Of a DNA stretch of 64,000 nt, positions 56,235-64,000 are shown in pieces. The notes below the pieces were generated by a model. The model saw nothing but the letters and a program-made list of their open reading frames with translations, made no database searches and was not told the DNA's origin. A program made the position numbers and the translations under genes. Source of the DNA: Campylobacter lari. GTDB lineage: Bacteria; Campylobacterota; Campylobacteria; Campylobacterales; Campylobacteraceae. Position 1 is the first letter of the stretch. Every line of letters starts with the position of its first letter. The DNA lies in NCBI RefSeq assembly GCF_900638335.1, contig NZ_LR134508.1:682001-746000 (forward strand), written 5' to 3'.

Positions 56235-57203
56235 ATGTTTAAAAAATTTGCTTTTAGTTTAAGTTTATGTGTGAGTTTGTATGCTTATAGTGAAAATACA
56301 TTCGCGCTAAATATTTTAGAAGGAAAGGAATTTGATATTTACCTATATAGCTCTAGTAAAAGTAACACCAGCTATGGATTTGTTCAAACAAAACAAAAAC
56401 AATATAGTTTTTGGGGTAGTGCTAAAAATGATGAGTATTATATAGATATAGCAGATTTTGGAACTTGTGTTTTAAAAGACATACATAAAAATAAATTCGA
56501 AGCCCTATGTAAAATAGATGGTGTGAAAAAAGAATTTAACTTTTTAGCTAATAAATCCAATACAGGTATTTATCAATTATCACTTAAAGAACACAAACAA
56601 GTAGAAGATAATAAGAGTATCGAGTTTGATTTTAGTGAAGATATATTAAAACTATCAAGTCAAAATAAAAATTTAGAAAAAATTATTGATGATTTTAATG
56701 AGAACTTAGATAAAAATTCATTAAAACAAAAAATAAAAGAAAGTTTTGATAAATGGAATAAAGAAGATATTTCTAATAATGAGTTTTTTTCTCAAGCTTA
56801 TATAATTTATCAAGATGAGCATATTATCTCTTTAGGAAAAAATATTTATGAGTATAAAGGTGGTGCTCATGGTATAACTAATTTTTTAAGAAAAACCTAT
56901 AGTATTGATGATATGAAACTTCTTAGATTAAAAAATGAGTTAAAAATAGAAAATGAAGATTTTCAGAATATGATTAAGCAAAAGATTTTAAGTTTATATA
57001 ATGAAAATGAATTATTTGATATTAAAGAACTTAAAATAAGTGAAATTTTTGAAGTGAGAAAAAACGGATTAGCTTTGATATGGGAGCCTTATGATATAGC
57101 TCCTTATTCTACTGGAGTAATTGAAATTTTTATAAGTTATGATGAGTTAAAACCTTTTTGGAAAAATAATTCAAAATTAGCTTATTTGAGTAAAATCAAA
57201 TAA
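56235..57203 (+). CDS. Secreted DUF3298-domain protein
   Basis: A 322-residue exported protein: signal peptide (about 1-18, YAYS), an N-terminal beta-rich region, and a C-terminal DUF3298-like domain with YEYKGGAHGITNF and WEPYDIAPYSTGVIEIFISYDEL. The family includes periplasmic or cell-wall proteins of unknown activity, some related to the RsiV anti-sigma factor that senses lysozyme. The function here is unknown. It is convergent with the PepSY-like gene. Confidence 0.75.
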   Translation: MFKKFAFSLSLCVSLYAYSENTFALNILEGKEFDIYLYSSSKSNTSYGFVQTKQKQYSFWGSAKNDEYYIDIADFGTCVLKDIHKNKFEALCKIDGVKKEFNFLANKSNTGIYQLSLKEHKQVEDNKSIEFDFSEDILKLSSQNKNLEKIIDDFNENLDKNSLKQKIKESFDKWNKEDISNNEFFSQAYIIYQDEHIISLGKNIYEYKGGAHGITNFLRKTYSIDDMKLLRLKNELKIENEDFQNMIKQKILSLYNENELFDIKELKISEIFEVRKNGLALIWEPYDIAPYSTGVIEIFISYDELKPFWKNNSKLAYLSKIK

Positions 57204-57207
57204 GCCT

Positions 57208-57618
57208 TTAATCATCAAATTTTTGTCTTAAAATCGTTCCATTATCATCTATATAAAGTTTCATTTGATTATTAAGTTTGATTTTATAATAAGAAATTTT
57301 CCTTTCTATTTCTATGATTGCTGTATTAGGGTAGATATTTCTAATGGTATTTTGTATTGCTAGAGGTAAAATTGCGTAATTTAGTGATCTAAAATTTTCA
57401 GCCTCTTTAAATTCTCCATTAAGTGAAAACTCAATTTCGGTTCCATCGCTTAAATAAATCTCATAAGAATAACCATCTTGCTCTACTAGACCTATTTCTG
57501 CGTTAAAATAATCTTTAATAAATTGTTTGATATTTACCGGTAAAGAATCAGGTGCTATAACTATACCCGCATTAATGGTATTTAGTGTGATAAAAAAAGC
57601 TAAAGCTAGTTTTTTCAT
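57208..57618 (-). CDS. Periplasmic PepSY-like (DUF2874) protein, copy 2
   Basis: A 136-residue secreted protein with a signal peptide (about 1-17, INAG), strands YLSDGTEIEFSLNGEFKEA and IEIERKISYYKIKLNN, and a final QKFDD. It aligns along its whole length with the copy at 44985-45407, so the two are dispersed paralogues. No function is known. It ends four bases from the convergent DUF3298 gene. Confidence 0.75.
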   Translation of the reverse strand: MKKLALAFFITLNTINAGIVIAPDSLPVNIKQFIKDYFNAEIGLVEQDGYSYEIYLSDGTEIEFSLNGEFKEAENFRSLNYAILPLAIQNTIRNIYPNTAIIEIERKISYYKIKLNNQMKLYIDDNGTILRQKFDD

Positions 57619-57696
57619 TTTTAACCTTATTTTATTTTTTGACGATATTGTATCTTATTAGTGTGAATTTTATGTGTAAGCTAGAATTTAAATAGC

Positions 57697-57709
57697 ATTT
57701 TGTTATAAT
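57697..57709 (+). promoter_or_regulatory. Likely promoter of the rhomboid-sixA pair
   Basis: CATTTTGTTATAAT ends at 57709, 23 bases before the rhomboid ATG, with a clean TATAAT and T-rich upstream sequence. Confidence 0.6.
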
Positions 57710-57732
57710 TATTAAAAATACAAAGTAGGGTA

Positions 57733-58263
57733 ATGGTAGTCTCTTTTTTAATTGCTTTAAATATTGTGATATTTATCTTTGTGAATTATCTTTATTTTGG
57801 ATCTTTAAATTTAGATGTAATTTTGGGATTAAATTTATTTTTTTTTCAAGGATTATATTGGCAAATTCTAAGCTCAATGTTTATGCATGGAAATTGGCCT
57901 CATTTGATTTTAAATATGATAGTACTTTTTCAATTTGGTTCTATGCTAGAAAAATACTTAAAAAGTTTCAAATTTGTTTTGCTTTATTTAATCGGTGGAA
58001 TTCTTTGCTCTTTACTTAGTGCTTTTTATGTGTACTTAAGTTTTGATGGTAGTTTTGTAAATGTAGTGGGTGCAAGTGGTGCTATATGTGTTTTAATGGG
58101 ATATTATGCATATTTAGATAAAACCGCCACCAAAGGGCTTATCGTAGCTATATTACTAATGAGTTTTGTACCTATTTTTATGGGTGTAAATATAGCTTGG
58201 TATGCACATATTTTTGGCTTTATATGTGGATATGTTTTGGGCAAATTTAAGGTTATAAGATGA
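57733..58263 (+). CDS. Rhomboid-family intramembrane serine protease
   Basis: A 176-residue membrane protein with about six helices. It has the loop-1 HGNWPHLILNM histidine/asparagine region, the catalytic serine in GASGA (about residues 115-119), and the catalytic histidine in AHIFGFICGYVLG. It is expected to cleave transmembrane segments of unknown targets. It overlaps the phosphatase gene by four bases. Confidence 0.88.
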   Translation: MVVSFLIALNIVIFIFVNYLYFGSLNLDVILGLNLFFFQGLYWQILSSMFMHGNWPHLILNMIVLFQFGSMLEKYLKSFKFVLLYLIGGILCSLLSAFYVYLSFDGSFVNVVGASGAICVLMGYYAYLDKTATKGLIVAILLMSFVPIFMGVNIAWYAHIFGFICGYVLGKFKVIR

Positions 58264-58751
58264 AATATATCTATTTTATCCGTCATGCTAAAGCTCAAAA
58301 AGAAAATTGCGAACAAGATTTGCAACGAGAGCTTAGTTCTAGTGGAAAAGATGATCTAAGGACTATGACTTACAGGATTAAAGATTTAGAATTTAAAGCT
58401 CAAAGCATTATTTCAAGTCCTGCTAGGCGTTGTATAAAAACAGCACAAAAACTTTGCAAATGCTTTTCTTTAAAAGAAAAAGATATTAAGATAGAAAAAA
58501 ACTTTTATGATGGTAATTTAGAAGATGTATTAAAATTTATAAAAGAATTAAAAGAGAGTAGGGTAGTGCTAATTATGCATAATCCTTTATTGCAAGAACT
58601 TTGTGAATATTTAGCTCACATAGATTTAGAAAACTTTCCAACTTCTGCTATTTTATGTATGCAATTTGATATAAAAGAATTTAAAGATATAAAAGAACAT
58701 AGCGGGGAAGTTGTGTTTTTTGATTATCCTAAAAGTCAAGAAAATAACTAA
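58260..58751 (+). CDS. SixA-like histidine phosphatase
   Basis: A 163-residue protein of the RHG histidine phosphatase superfamily. FIRHAKAQ near residues 6-13 gives the catalytic Arg-His, and a second catalytic His is in LIMHNPLLQELCEYL. The nearest named relative is SixA, which dephosphorylates histidine phosphotransfer proteins. The substrate is not known here. Confidence 0.85.
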   Translation: MKYIYFIRHAKAQKENCEQDLQRELSSSGKDDLRTMTYRIKDLEFKAQSIISSPARRCIKTAQKLCKCFSLKEKDIKIEKNFYDGNLEDVLKFIKELKESRVVLIMHNPLLQELCEYLAHIDLENFPTSAILCMQFDIKEFKDIKEHSGEVVFFDYPKSQENN

Positions 58752-59171
58752 TCTACATTTTTAAACTTCAATTTTATTTAAGCAAAAATACAAACTAAAA
58801 TTTAGTTGAAATAAAAATATACATCTTTAATCTTTCATAGCCACATAAAATAACTTATAATATTTTTCAAAAAATTATACTTATTTTTTTATGGATAAGT
58901 TATTTTCATCCAAAAATTAAAATGCTTTAAAATACTATATTATAGGTGTTTTAAAATACATTTTACTTATGAAAGTGTAGATAAATATAAAAGTTTGAAA
59001 ATTATAGTTTTCAATACAAAATATATATTACTTAATGATTTTACTATTTATCATATAATTTTACATATATATTAAGTTTAAGTTAAAATATTTTTATAGA
59101 CTAAAAAAGCTAAAATGATGAGTAAAAAGGAAAATAAATATAAAAGTTTAACTTGTATGGAATTTTTGGTT
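58752..59171. other. 420-bp intergenic region, AT-rich, no gene found
   Basis: The only gene-free stretch over 300 bp. It has no convincing coding frame, tRNA or terminator, and is strongly AT-rich. A dif-like palindrome lies at 58991-59018. Nothing else is recognisable. Confidence 0.6.
58991..59018. other. Candidate difH chromosome-dimer-resolution site
   Basis: AAGTTTGAAAA-TTATAG-TTTTCAATACA has the 11-6-11 layout of Xer recombination sites. The inner seven bases of both arms are perfectly inverted (TTGAAAA/TTTTCAA), while the outer four are not. It is about 1.1 kb upstream of xerH, within the only long gene-free gap. Arms with TGAAAA at the inner edge fit what I know of epsilonproteobacterial difH, but I could not align it. 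Confidence 0.5.
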
Positions 59172-59372
59172 CTATTTGGATTTTTGGATTAATCTTGAAA
59201 GTTGTTTTGCTAAAAGTTTAGCACTATTTTCATCTTTGCTAAGTTTTTTCATATTTTCTCTAAATTCATAAAGTCTTTTTTCTTGTGCAAAGTCATTGTT
59301 TGAAGTATTGTTTTGTTTTGAGGTGTTATTTTGGTTTACTTGCTTTTGCACGATTTTTTTCTTAAAAAACAT
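59172..59372 (-). CDS. Small basic hypothetical protein
   Basis: A 66-residue protein, Lys/Asn/Gln-rich, with an amphipathic C-terminal helix (AKLLAKQLSRLIQKSK). GGTGAT, complementary to the anti-Shine-Dalgarno end, lies just before the ATG. No family is recognised. It is the only minus-strand gene between sixA and the racemase. Confidence 0.5.
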   Translation of the reverse strand: MFFKKKIVQKQVNQNNTSKQNNTSNNDFAQEKRLYEFRENMKKLSKDENSAKLLAKQLSRLIQKSK

Positions 59373-59424
59373 GTCATCACCCTATTTTGTTTTTGTAATT
59401 ATAGCTTGATATTTTTTAAGTAAG

Positions 59425-59437
59425 ATTTTTTTATAAT
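59425..59437 (+). promoter_or_regulatory. Likely promoter of the racemase-xerH pair
   Basis: GATTTTTTTATAAT ends at 59437, 30 bases before the TTG start, with a perfect -10 and a T run before it. Confidence 0.55.
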
Positions 59438-59467
59438 TTTTATATTAAATTTAAAAGGAAGAAAAGT

Positions 59468-60151
59468 TTGAAAACCATAGGTTTAATAGGTGGAATGAGT
59501 TATGAAAGTACACTTAGCTATTATGAAATAATCAATAAATTAACAAATGAAAAATTAGGAAAATTACACAGTGCTAAGATAGTTTTAACTAGCGTTGATT
59601 TTGAAGAAATAGAAGAATGCCAACGTAAGAATGATTGGCAAAAAGCAAGTGAAATTTTAACCCAACATGCCCTACTTTTGCAAAAATGCAGAGTTGATTT
59701 TATATTAATTTGTACCAATACTATGCATAAATGTTATGAAAACATACAAAAAAACATTCAAATTCCTATCTTACATATAGCTAAAGCTATGCTTTTAGAG
59801 CTTCAAGAGCAAAAAATCGATAAAGTGTTGCTGCTAGGAACAAAATACACTATGCAAGAAGATTTTTATAAACAACTTTTAATTAACTCAAAGATTGATG
59901 TTTTTATCCCTAAAAGCAATGATATTTTAAAGCTTAATGATATTATTTTTAATGAGCTTTGTAAAGGTATTATAAATAAGGACTCAAAAAAATATTTAGA
60001 TGATTTGATTGCTCAATTTCCGCAAGTTCAAGGAGTGATTTTGGGTTGCACTGAACTTGGATTGATTGTAAAAGAAAGCTCTAAAAAACTATTTGATAGT
60101 GCTTATATCCATGCTAAAATGGCTACTTTGAAAGCCTTGGAGAATAAGTGA
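59468..60151 (+). CDS. Aspartate/glutamate racemase family protein
   Basis: Cofactor-independent racemase of 227 residues. IGLIGGMSYEST is the family start, and the two catalytic cysteines are in LICTNTMHK (about residue 81) and ILGCTELGL (about residue 195). It could supply D-aspartate or D-glutamate; MurI is normally separate. The start codon is TTG at 59468-59470 with AAGGAAG upstream. Its stop overlaps the xerH start in a TGATG arrangement. Confidence 0.85.
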   Translation: MKTIGLIGGMSYESTLSYYEIINKLTNEKLGKLHSAKIVLTSVDFEEIEECQRKNDWQKASEILTQHALLLQKCRVDFILICTNTMHKCYENIQKNIQIPILHIAKAMLLELQEQKIDKVLLLGTKYTMQEDFYKQLLINSKIDVFIPKSNDILKLNDIIFNELCKGIINKDSKKYLDDLIAQFPQVQGVILGCTELGLIVKESSKKLFDSAYIHAKMATLKALENK

Positions 60152-61218
60152 TGAAATATCCTCTAGATTGTGAAGAAAATTTTGAAAAGTCATTTTTATT
60201 TTGGCTTTGTAGATATGTGAAATTTAAGCTTAATTCTTTATCAAATAAGGAATTAAAAGACCCCCAAGCCTTGGCTGTAGCAAATTTAGCTCTAAGTAAG
60301 GGTGTTAAAAATATACAAGAGCTTGATGCTTATGTAAAAAAAGCAAGAAATGCAGGACTTAGCGGTGTAAATACGTATTTTAATCCTTTGAAAAAACTTT
60401 ATGAATATTTGTTATTTTACAAGCTTTATTCGCTAAAACAAATTGATGAAGAGCTTTTAGTGGAAATTTTAGCAAGTATTAGTGCTTCTTTATCTGATGC
60501 GAGTAAGAAAAATTATCGTATAGCTGTGATTAATTTTTTTGCATTTTTAGATAAACAAAACGAAGAAGATCAAAAAGCGCACATTTTTGATATCAACCTT
60601 AAAAATTGGGCAGGTGTAAGTGGTTCTAAAGGAGTTAAACTACCTGAGTATATGAGTGAAGATGAAGTGAGTAAATTTTTAGATGCTATTGATAATACAG
60701 ATTTTAAAAGCAATACTATACGCAATCGCTTGATTATTAAAATCATCATTTTTACAGGAATTAGGGTTAGTGAAGCTATTAATATAAAATTAAAAGATAT
60801 TAGCGAAGAAAATGATCTTTATATCATACGTATTAGAGCTAAAGGTAATAAATACCGCGTTGTGATGATTAAAAAAGAGCTTATAGAACATCTTTTAAAA
60901 GATGTAAGAGTAAATTATCTTTCTTGCGATGGACTTTTATTTGTCAATCGCAATGGTAAAGCCCTAACCCAAGCTTATGTTTCGCGTATAGTAGAACAAA
61001 TTTTATTTAAAGCAGGAATCCGCAAGCAAAAAAATGGAGCCCACATGCTAAGACATACTTTTGCTACCCTACTTTATAAAAAACAAAAAGATTTAGTTTT
61101 AGTCCAAGAAGCACTAGGGCATGCAAGCTTAAATACTTCAAGAATTTATACGCACTTTGACAATGAAAAGCTAAAATTAGCCGCAGAAGTAGCTAAAAAA
61201 CTTCACGATAGAACTTAA
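60151..61218 (+). CDS. xerH: Tyrosine recombinase XerH
   Basis: Single Xer recombinase that resolves chromosome dimers at difH with FtsK in epsilonproteobacteria. The 355 residues have an N-terminal SAM-like DNA-binding domain and a catalytic domain with Arg in TGIRVSEAINIKL, the lysine in RAKGNKYRVV, HMLRHTFATLLYKK, LGHASLNTSRIYTHF with the nucleophile tyrosine. A GTG three bases earlier is in frame; the ATG overlapping the racemase stop with GGAG eight bases before it is preferred. A dif-like site lies about 1.1 kb upstream. Confidence 0.93.
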   Translation: MKYPLDCEENFEKSFLFWLCRYVKFKLNSLSNKELKDPQALAVANLALSKGVKNIQELDAYVKKARNAGLSGVNTYFNPLKKLYEYLLFYKLYSLKQIDEELLVEILASISASLSDASKKNYRIAVINFFAFLDKQNEEDQKAHIFDINLKNWAGVSGSKGVKLPEYMSEDEVSKFLDAIDNTDFKSNTIRNRLIIKIIIFTGIRVSEAINIKLKDISEENDLYIIRIRAKGNKYRVVMIKKELIEHLLKDVRVNYLSCDGLLFVNRNGKALTQAYVSRIVEQILFKAGIRKQKNGAHMLRHTFATLLYKKQKDLVLVQEALGHASLNTSRIYTHFDNEKLKLAAEVAKKLHDRT

Positions 61219-61241
61219 TTTTTTTATAAAAAATCCGATTT
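61215..61241 (+). promoter_or_regulatory. Sigma-28 (FliA)-type promoter
   Basis: TTAA at 61215-61218 and CCGATTT at 61235-61241 are separated by 16 bases, matching the flagellar sigma-28 pattern. The start would be only about 15-20 bases before the ATG at 61266. Confidence 0.6.
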
Positions 61242-61265
61242 ATCCTTTAAAAGAAAGGATAAATC
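61237..61265 (+). other. Perfect hairpin covering the ribosome-binding site of the FlxA-like gene
   Basis: GATTTATCCTTT (61237-61248) and AAAGGATAAATC (61254-61265) are exact inverted repeats of 12 bp with a 5-base loop, ending directly before the ATG. The right arm contains the AAAGGA ribosome-binding site. The left arm overlaps the putative -10, so only longer read-through transcripts could form the whole stem. Confidence 0.75.
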
Positions 61266-61634
61266 ATGCAAATAAATGACTATACCAGTAAAATCAATCC
61301 TTATATTTTAAATACCCAAAAAGAAGAAAAAGAAAGTAAAGAAAATAAGAATTTTATAGAGTTTAAATTTACTCAAGGTATAAAAGAGCTTGAAAAAAGC
61401 GTTAAAGAAAGTCAAAATGGAGAAAAATCAGAAGATGAGTTAAGTAAACTTTATAAAGAACTTTCTAAAATACAAGCTAAAATAGCAGAATTAAATGCTA
61501 AATTACAATCAAGCCAAGATCCACAAAAAGCTCAAATGATCAATTCTCAAATTCAAAGTTTAAATTCGCAAATGCAAAGTATATATGCAAGGATAACTCA
61601 AATGTTATCTCAAGCAATGCAAGCTATGCAATGA
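61266..61634 (+). CDS. FlxA-like coiled-coil protein
   Basis: A 122-residue soluble protein, rich in Gln, Glu, Lys and Ser. After a disordered start (about 1-50), residues about 55-120 form a coiled coil with repeated SQ pairs (LQSSQDPQKAQMINSQIQSLNSQMQS), resembling FlxA, a FliA-controlled protein of enteric bacteria. The sigma-28-type promoter directly upstream supports a place in the flagellar regulon. The function is unknown. Confidence 0.7.
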   Translation: MQINDYTSKINPYILNTQKEEKESKENKNFIEFKFTQGIKELEKSVKESQNGEKSEDELSKLYKELSKIQAKIAELNAKLQSSQDPQKAQMINSQIQSLNSQMQSIYARITQMLSQAMQAMQ

Positions 61635-61636
61635 CT

Positions 61637-62494
61637 TTAATGTTTTTTAGCATTTAAAAAAACACTAAGAATAATTAGACTAAAAGCAAAAAGGTCTATT
61701 GTGCTATAAATAGTGCCTAAAAATAAAAAACTCATAAAAGCAGCGGAAACGGGTTCTATGCAAGCTATCATACTAGCTTTAAAAGCTCCTATTAATTCAA
61801 CTCCTTTTAAATATAAACAAAAAGCCCCTATTGTACCTATAAATATAATCCCACTCATAGCCAAAAAGGAGTTTGAAGAAAAATCATGATTTGGGATATT
61901 TCCTTGTAGTAATATAAAAAGCAAAAAAGAAGCGAATAAACTAGCCAATCCCATGATTAAAAACAAGCCATATTTTGATATGATAACCCTAGCACTTAAA
62001 GAATAAAATGCTACTCCAATAGCTCCAAAAAATGCCCAAATAACACCTCTTATATCAAGTTTTAATGTTGTAATATCCCCATTTGTTATAAGCAAAAATA
62101 AGGCAAAAAGTATTAAAAACAAAGCAATTAGTTCTATTTTTTTAGGAAAAATTTTATTTTTAAAACACATAAAAAGCATTATAATTAGTGGTGCGTTATA
62201 TTGTATCATCGTAGCAGTTCCTGCATCAGTATAATAAATAGCCTTAAAATAACCATATTGAGTTATCAATAAACCAAAAATAGAAAAAATTAAAAGAGAG
62301 TTGATTTCTTGTTTCTGTTTTAGTAATTTTATTTTGAAATTTTTTGCACCTAAAATTATTAAAATAATGCCGGTAAAAAACAAGCGATAAAAGCTTATAT
62401 ACTCAGCAGAGTAGTGATTTTTAAATAAATATTCAGCCAAAACTCCACTAATTGCCCAAAATATCCCACCAAGTATAACCAAAAAAACTCCCAA
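61637..62494 (-). CDS. EamA/DMT-family transporter
   Basis: A 285-residue membrane protein with ten helices in two EamA repeats (first begins LVILGGIFWAISGVLAEYLF; second begins DIRGVIWAFFGAIGVAFYSLSARV). Such proteins export metabolites or amino acids. The start codon is apparently TTG at 62492-62494, with AAAGG seven bases before it; the ATG seven bases upstream is in another frame and soon closes. The substrate is unknown. It is convergent with the FlxA-like gene. Confidence 0.83.
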   Translation of the reverse strand: MGVFLVILGGIFWAISGVLAEYLFKNHYSAEYISFYRLFFTGIILIILGAKNFKIKLLKQKQEINSLLIFSIFGLLITQYGYFKAIYYTDAGTATMIQYNAPLIIMLFMCFKNKIFPKKIELIALFLILFALFLLITNGDITTLKLDIRGVIWAFFGAIGVAFYSLSARVIISKYGLFLIMGLASLFASFLLFILLQGNIPNHDFSSNSFLAMSGIIFIGTIGAFCLYLKGVELIGAFKASMIACIEPVSAAFMSFLFLGTIYSTIDLFAFSLIILSVFLNAKKH

Positions 62495-62522
62495 AAAACA
62501 TCCTTTATCTATTATAATATTA

Positions 62523-62534
62523 AATTTTTATAAT
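62523..62534 (+). promoter_or_regulatory. Possible promoter of murA
   Basis: AATTTTTATAAT ends at 62534, 53 bases before the murA ATG. It is a perfect -10 in a T-rich context; a longer leader than elsewhere makes it less certain. Confidence 0.4.
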
Positions 62535-62587
62535 GTTTGTAGTAAAATATTATTATATCATTCATGTATATATTTTAAGGAAAATTA

Positions 62588-63844
62588 ATGACTTATTTAG
62601 AGATTGATGGCGTTGAAAAATTAAATGGAGAGGTAATAATAAGCGGTGCAAAAAACGCTGCACTTCCTTTGATAGCTTCAAGTATTTTAGCTAAAAATGA
62701 AGTTCAAATTTCAAATTTACCACACGTAGCAGATATTTGTACCCTACTTTCTTTGCTTGAAAATTTAGGAGCAAATTATACTTTTAAAGACAATTTTGCA
62801 AAAATAAATACAAAACATTTAAATAAAACCATAGCAAAATATGACATCGTGCGTAAAATGCGTGCTTCTATACTTACCTTAGGGCCTTTACTAGCTAGAT
62901 TTGGAAATTGTGAAGTTTCTTTACCAGGAGGTTGTGCTATAGGCCAACGTCCTATTGATTTGCACCTTTTAGCTTTAGAAAAAATGGGAGCTAATATTGA
63001 GATTAAGCAAGGTTATGTAGTAGCTAGTGGAGAGCTTAAAAGTGCTGATGTGATGTTTGATAAAATCACTGTTACAGGCAGTGAAAATATTATTATGGCA
63101 GCAGCTCTAGCTCATGGCAAAACTAGACTTTTAAATGTTGCTAAAGAGCCTGAAGTGGTACAACTTTGTGAGGTTTTAGCTAGAGCTGGGCTTGATATAC
63201 AAGGCATAGGATCTTCTGAGCTTGAAATTTATGGCACAAGTGGAGAGCTTTTAGAATTTAAACCTTTTGAAATTATTCCTGATCGTATTGAAGCAGGAAC
63301 TTATCTGTGTGCTGGAGCTATTACTAACTCAAAAATCACTCTAAAAAAAGTCAATGCAAGCCATCTTAGCGCAGTTTTGGCAAAGCTAGAGCAAATGGGC
63401 TTTAGCTTTGATATCAATGAAGATAGTATTAGTATAAATCCTGCTAAAGAAATCAAACCAGTTGAAATTTTAACTAGTGAATATCCAGGTTTTCCAACAG
63501 ATATGCAAGCACAATTTATGGCTTTAGCTTTAAAAGCAAACGGTACAAGTATTATTGATGAGAGATTATTTGAAAATCGTTTTATGCATGTAAGTGAGCT
63601 TTTAAGAATGGGAGCTGATATAAGATTAAATGGGCATATTGCTACTATAAATGGCACTAAAGAGCTTTTGGGAGCTGATGTTATGGCTACTGATTTGCGT
63701 GCATCTTCTGCTTTGATTTTAGCAGCTTTAGCAGCTAAAGGCACAAGTAAAATTCATAGAATTTATCATCTTGATAGAGGGTATGAAAATTTAGAAGAAA
63801 AATTTAAAAAACTAGGCGCAAGCATAAGAAGGCTTGAAGAATGA
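62588..63844 (+). CDS. murA: UDP-N-acetylglucosamine 1-carboxyvinyltransferase
   Basis: First committed step of peptidoglycan synthesis, adding enolpyruvate to UDP-GlcNAc. The 418 residues include [17 protein letters not shown], the fosfomycin-binding cysteine loop [16 protein letters not shown] (Cys near residue 116), and GYPTD-like [15 protein letters not shown]. The cysteine is kept, so fosfomycin sensitivity of the target is expected. It overlaps moeA by four bases. Confidence 0.97.
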   Translation: MTYLEIDGVEKLNGEVIISGAKNAALPLIASSILAKNEVQISNLPHVADICTLLSLLENLGANYTFKDNFAKINTKHLNKTIAKYDIVRKMRASILTLGPLLARFGNCEVSLPGGCAIGQRPIDLHLLALEKMGANIEIKQGYVVASGELKSADVMFDKITVTGSENIIMAAALAHGKTRLLNVAKEPEVVQLCEVLARAGLDIQGIGSSELEIYGTSGELLEFKPFEIIPDRIEAGTYLCAGAITNSKITLKKVNASHLSAVLAKLEQMGFSFDINEDSISINPAKEIKPVEILTSEYPGFPTDMQAQFMALALKANGTSIIDERLFENRFMHVSELLRMGADIRLNGHIATINGTKELLGADVMATDLRASSALILAALAAKGTSKIHRIYHLDRGYENLEEKFKKLGASIRRLEE

Positions 63845-64000
63845 GAGATATTTTTGCAACTTTAAATTTTTTAAAAGAACAGATCAAAGCAAAAAATGAA
63901 TTTCAAAGAGTAAATTTAACACAGGCTTTGGGGTGTATTTTGCATGAAGATGTTTTTGTGAAAAAAAACCTACCCGCTTTTGATAATTCTGCCCTAGATG
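63841..64000 (+). CDS. moeA: Molybdopterin molybdenumtransferase MoeA (start only)
   Basis: The first 53 codons are in the window. I read them as a MoeA beginning, with [15 protein letters not shown] and [10 protein letters not shown], close to the family motif LPPFDNSAMDG. It inserts molybdate into adenylated molybdopterin, the step after MogA, whose gene lies at 29684-30211. ATG at 63841 overlaps the murA stop, so the two are co-transcribed, as in C. jejuni. Confidence 0.88.
   Translation, partial: MRDIFATLNFLKEQIKAKNEFQRVNLTQALGCILHEDVFVKKNLPAFDNSALD

Noticed and set aside
58752-59171. Small RNA or decayed gene in the long gap
   Set aside because: No promoter-terminator pair and no gene remnants could be recognised; only the dif-like palindrome stood out.
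60151-61218. xerH as a prophage or integron integrase
   Set aside because: Housekeeping neighbours, conserved position and XerH-type sequence favour the chromosome-dimer recombinase.
62495-62501. ATG at 62499-62501 as start of the EamA transporter
   Set aside because: It is in a different frame from the transporter and reaches a stop after a few codons; the TTG at 62492-62494 with AAAGG upstream fits.
63301-63744. 147-codon minus-strand frame inside murA
   Set aside because: Complement of conserved MurA sequence with no start signal of its own.

Overview
The window looks like chromosomal DNA of a thermotolerant Campylobacter. It is very AT-rich and densely packed. Gene blocks follow the order I know from C. 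jejuni: pepA-dedA-apt-rpiB beside cheBR; mqnC-M16-recG; ctp-purC-purS-purQ-plsC-crcB-htpG facing clpB; hydABCD; gltX-yggT-slt-mobB-fbp-metG; xerH-murA-moeA. Junctions between blocks differ from C. jejuni, so I infer a related species, perhaps of the C. lari group. No rRNA, tRNA, CRISPR array or insertion sequence was recognised.

Layout. 1-4.1 kb: leucyl aminopeptidase (partial), DedA protein, apt, a coiled-coil membrane protein and rpiB on the minus strand, divergent from the chemotaxis adaptation pair cheB/cheR. 4.1-10.1 kb: an MFS transporter, then mqnC, an M16-like protein, recG and a Crp/Fnr regulator. 10.1-14.3 kb: a complete amino-acid ABC importer whose binding protein resembles CjaA, followed by the CjaB-like MFS carrier.

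14.3-22.8 kb is the accessory island and the most interesting region. It has three co-oriented genes: an 867-aa Asn-rich passenger-like surface protein with a G9 tract near its start codon (likely phase variable) and no visible beta-barrel; a 1212-aa two-partner-secretion exoprotein with a haemagglutinin-type N-terminal domain, about eleven GLUG-like repeats, a proline-rich tandem repeat and a C-terminal cysteine pair; and its TpsB outer-membrane transporter, which carries an unusual Asn/Thr-rich linker.

22.8-30.2 kb: a compact set of six genes (TrkA_C-type protein, aroB, MscS channel, mtaB, an FtsH-like ATPase that has lost its zinc-protease motif, mogA). 30.2-38 kb: a long minus-strand operon running from ctp through the purine genes to htpG and two tandem rhodaneses. 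38-45 kb: clpB with a consensus promoter overlapped by a HAIR-like heat-shock operator, then the membrane [NiFe] uptake hydrogenase hydABCD.

45-64 kb is mostly housekeeping: gltX, yggT, slt, mobB, fbp, metG, an AcfC-like binding protein, YceI, queC, ybeY, a rhomboid, a SixA-like phosphatase, an amino-acid racemase, xerH, a FlxA-like protein with a sigma-28-type promoter, an EamA transporter, murA and the start of moeA. The one gene-free stretch over 300 bp (58752-59171) contains a dif-like palindrome about 1.1 kb upstream of xerH.
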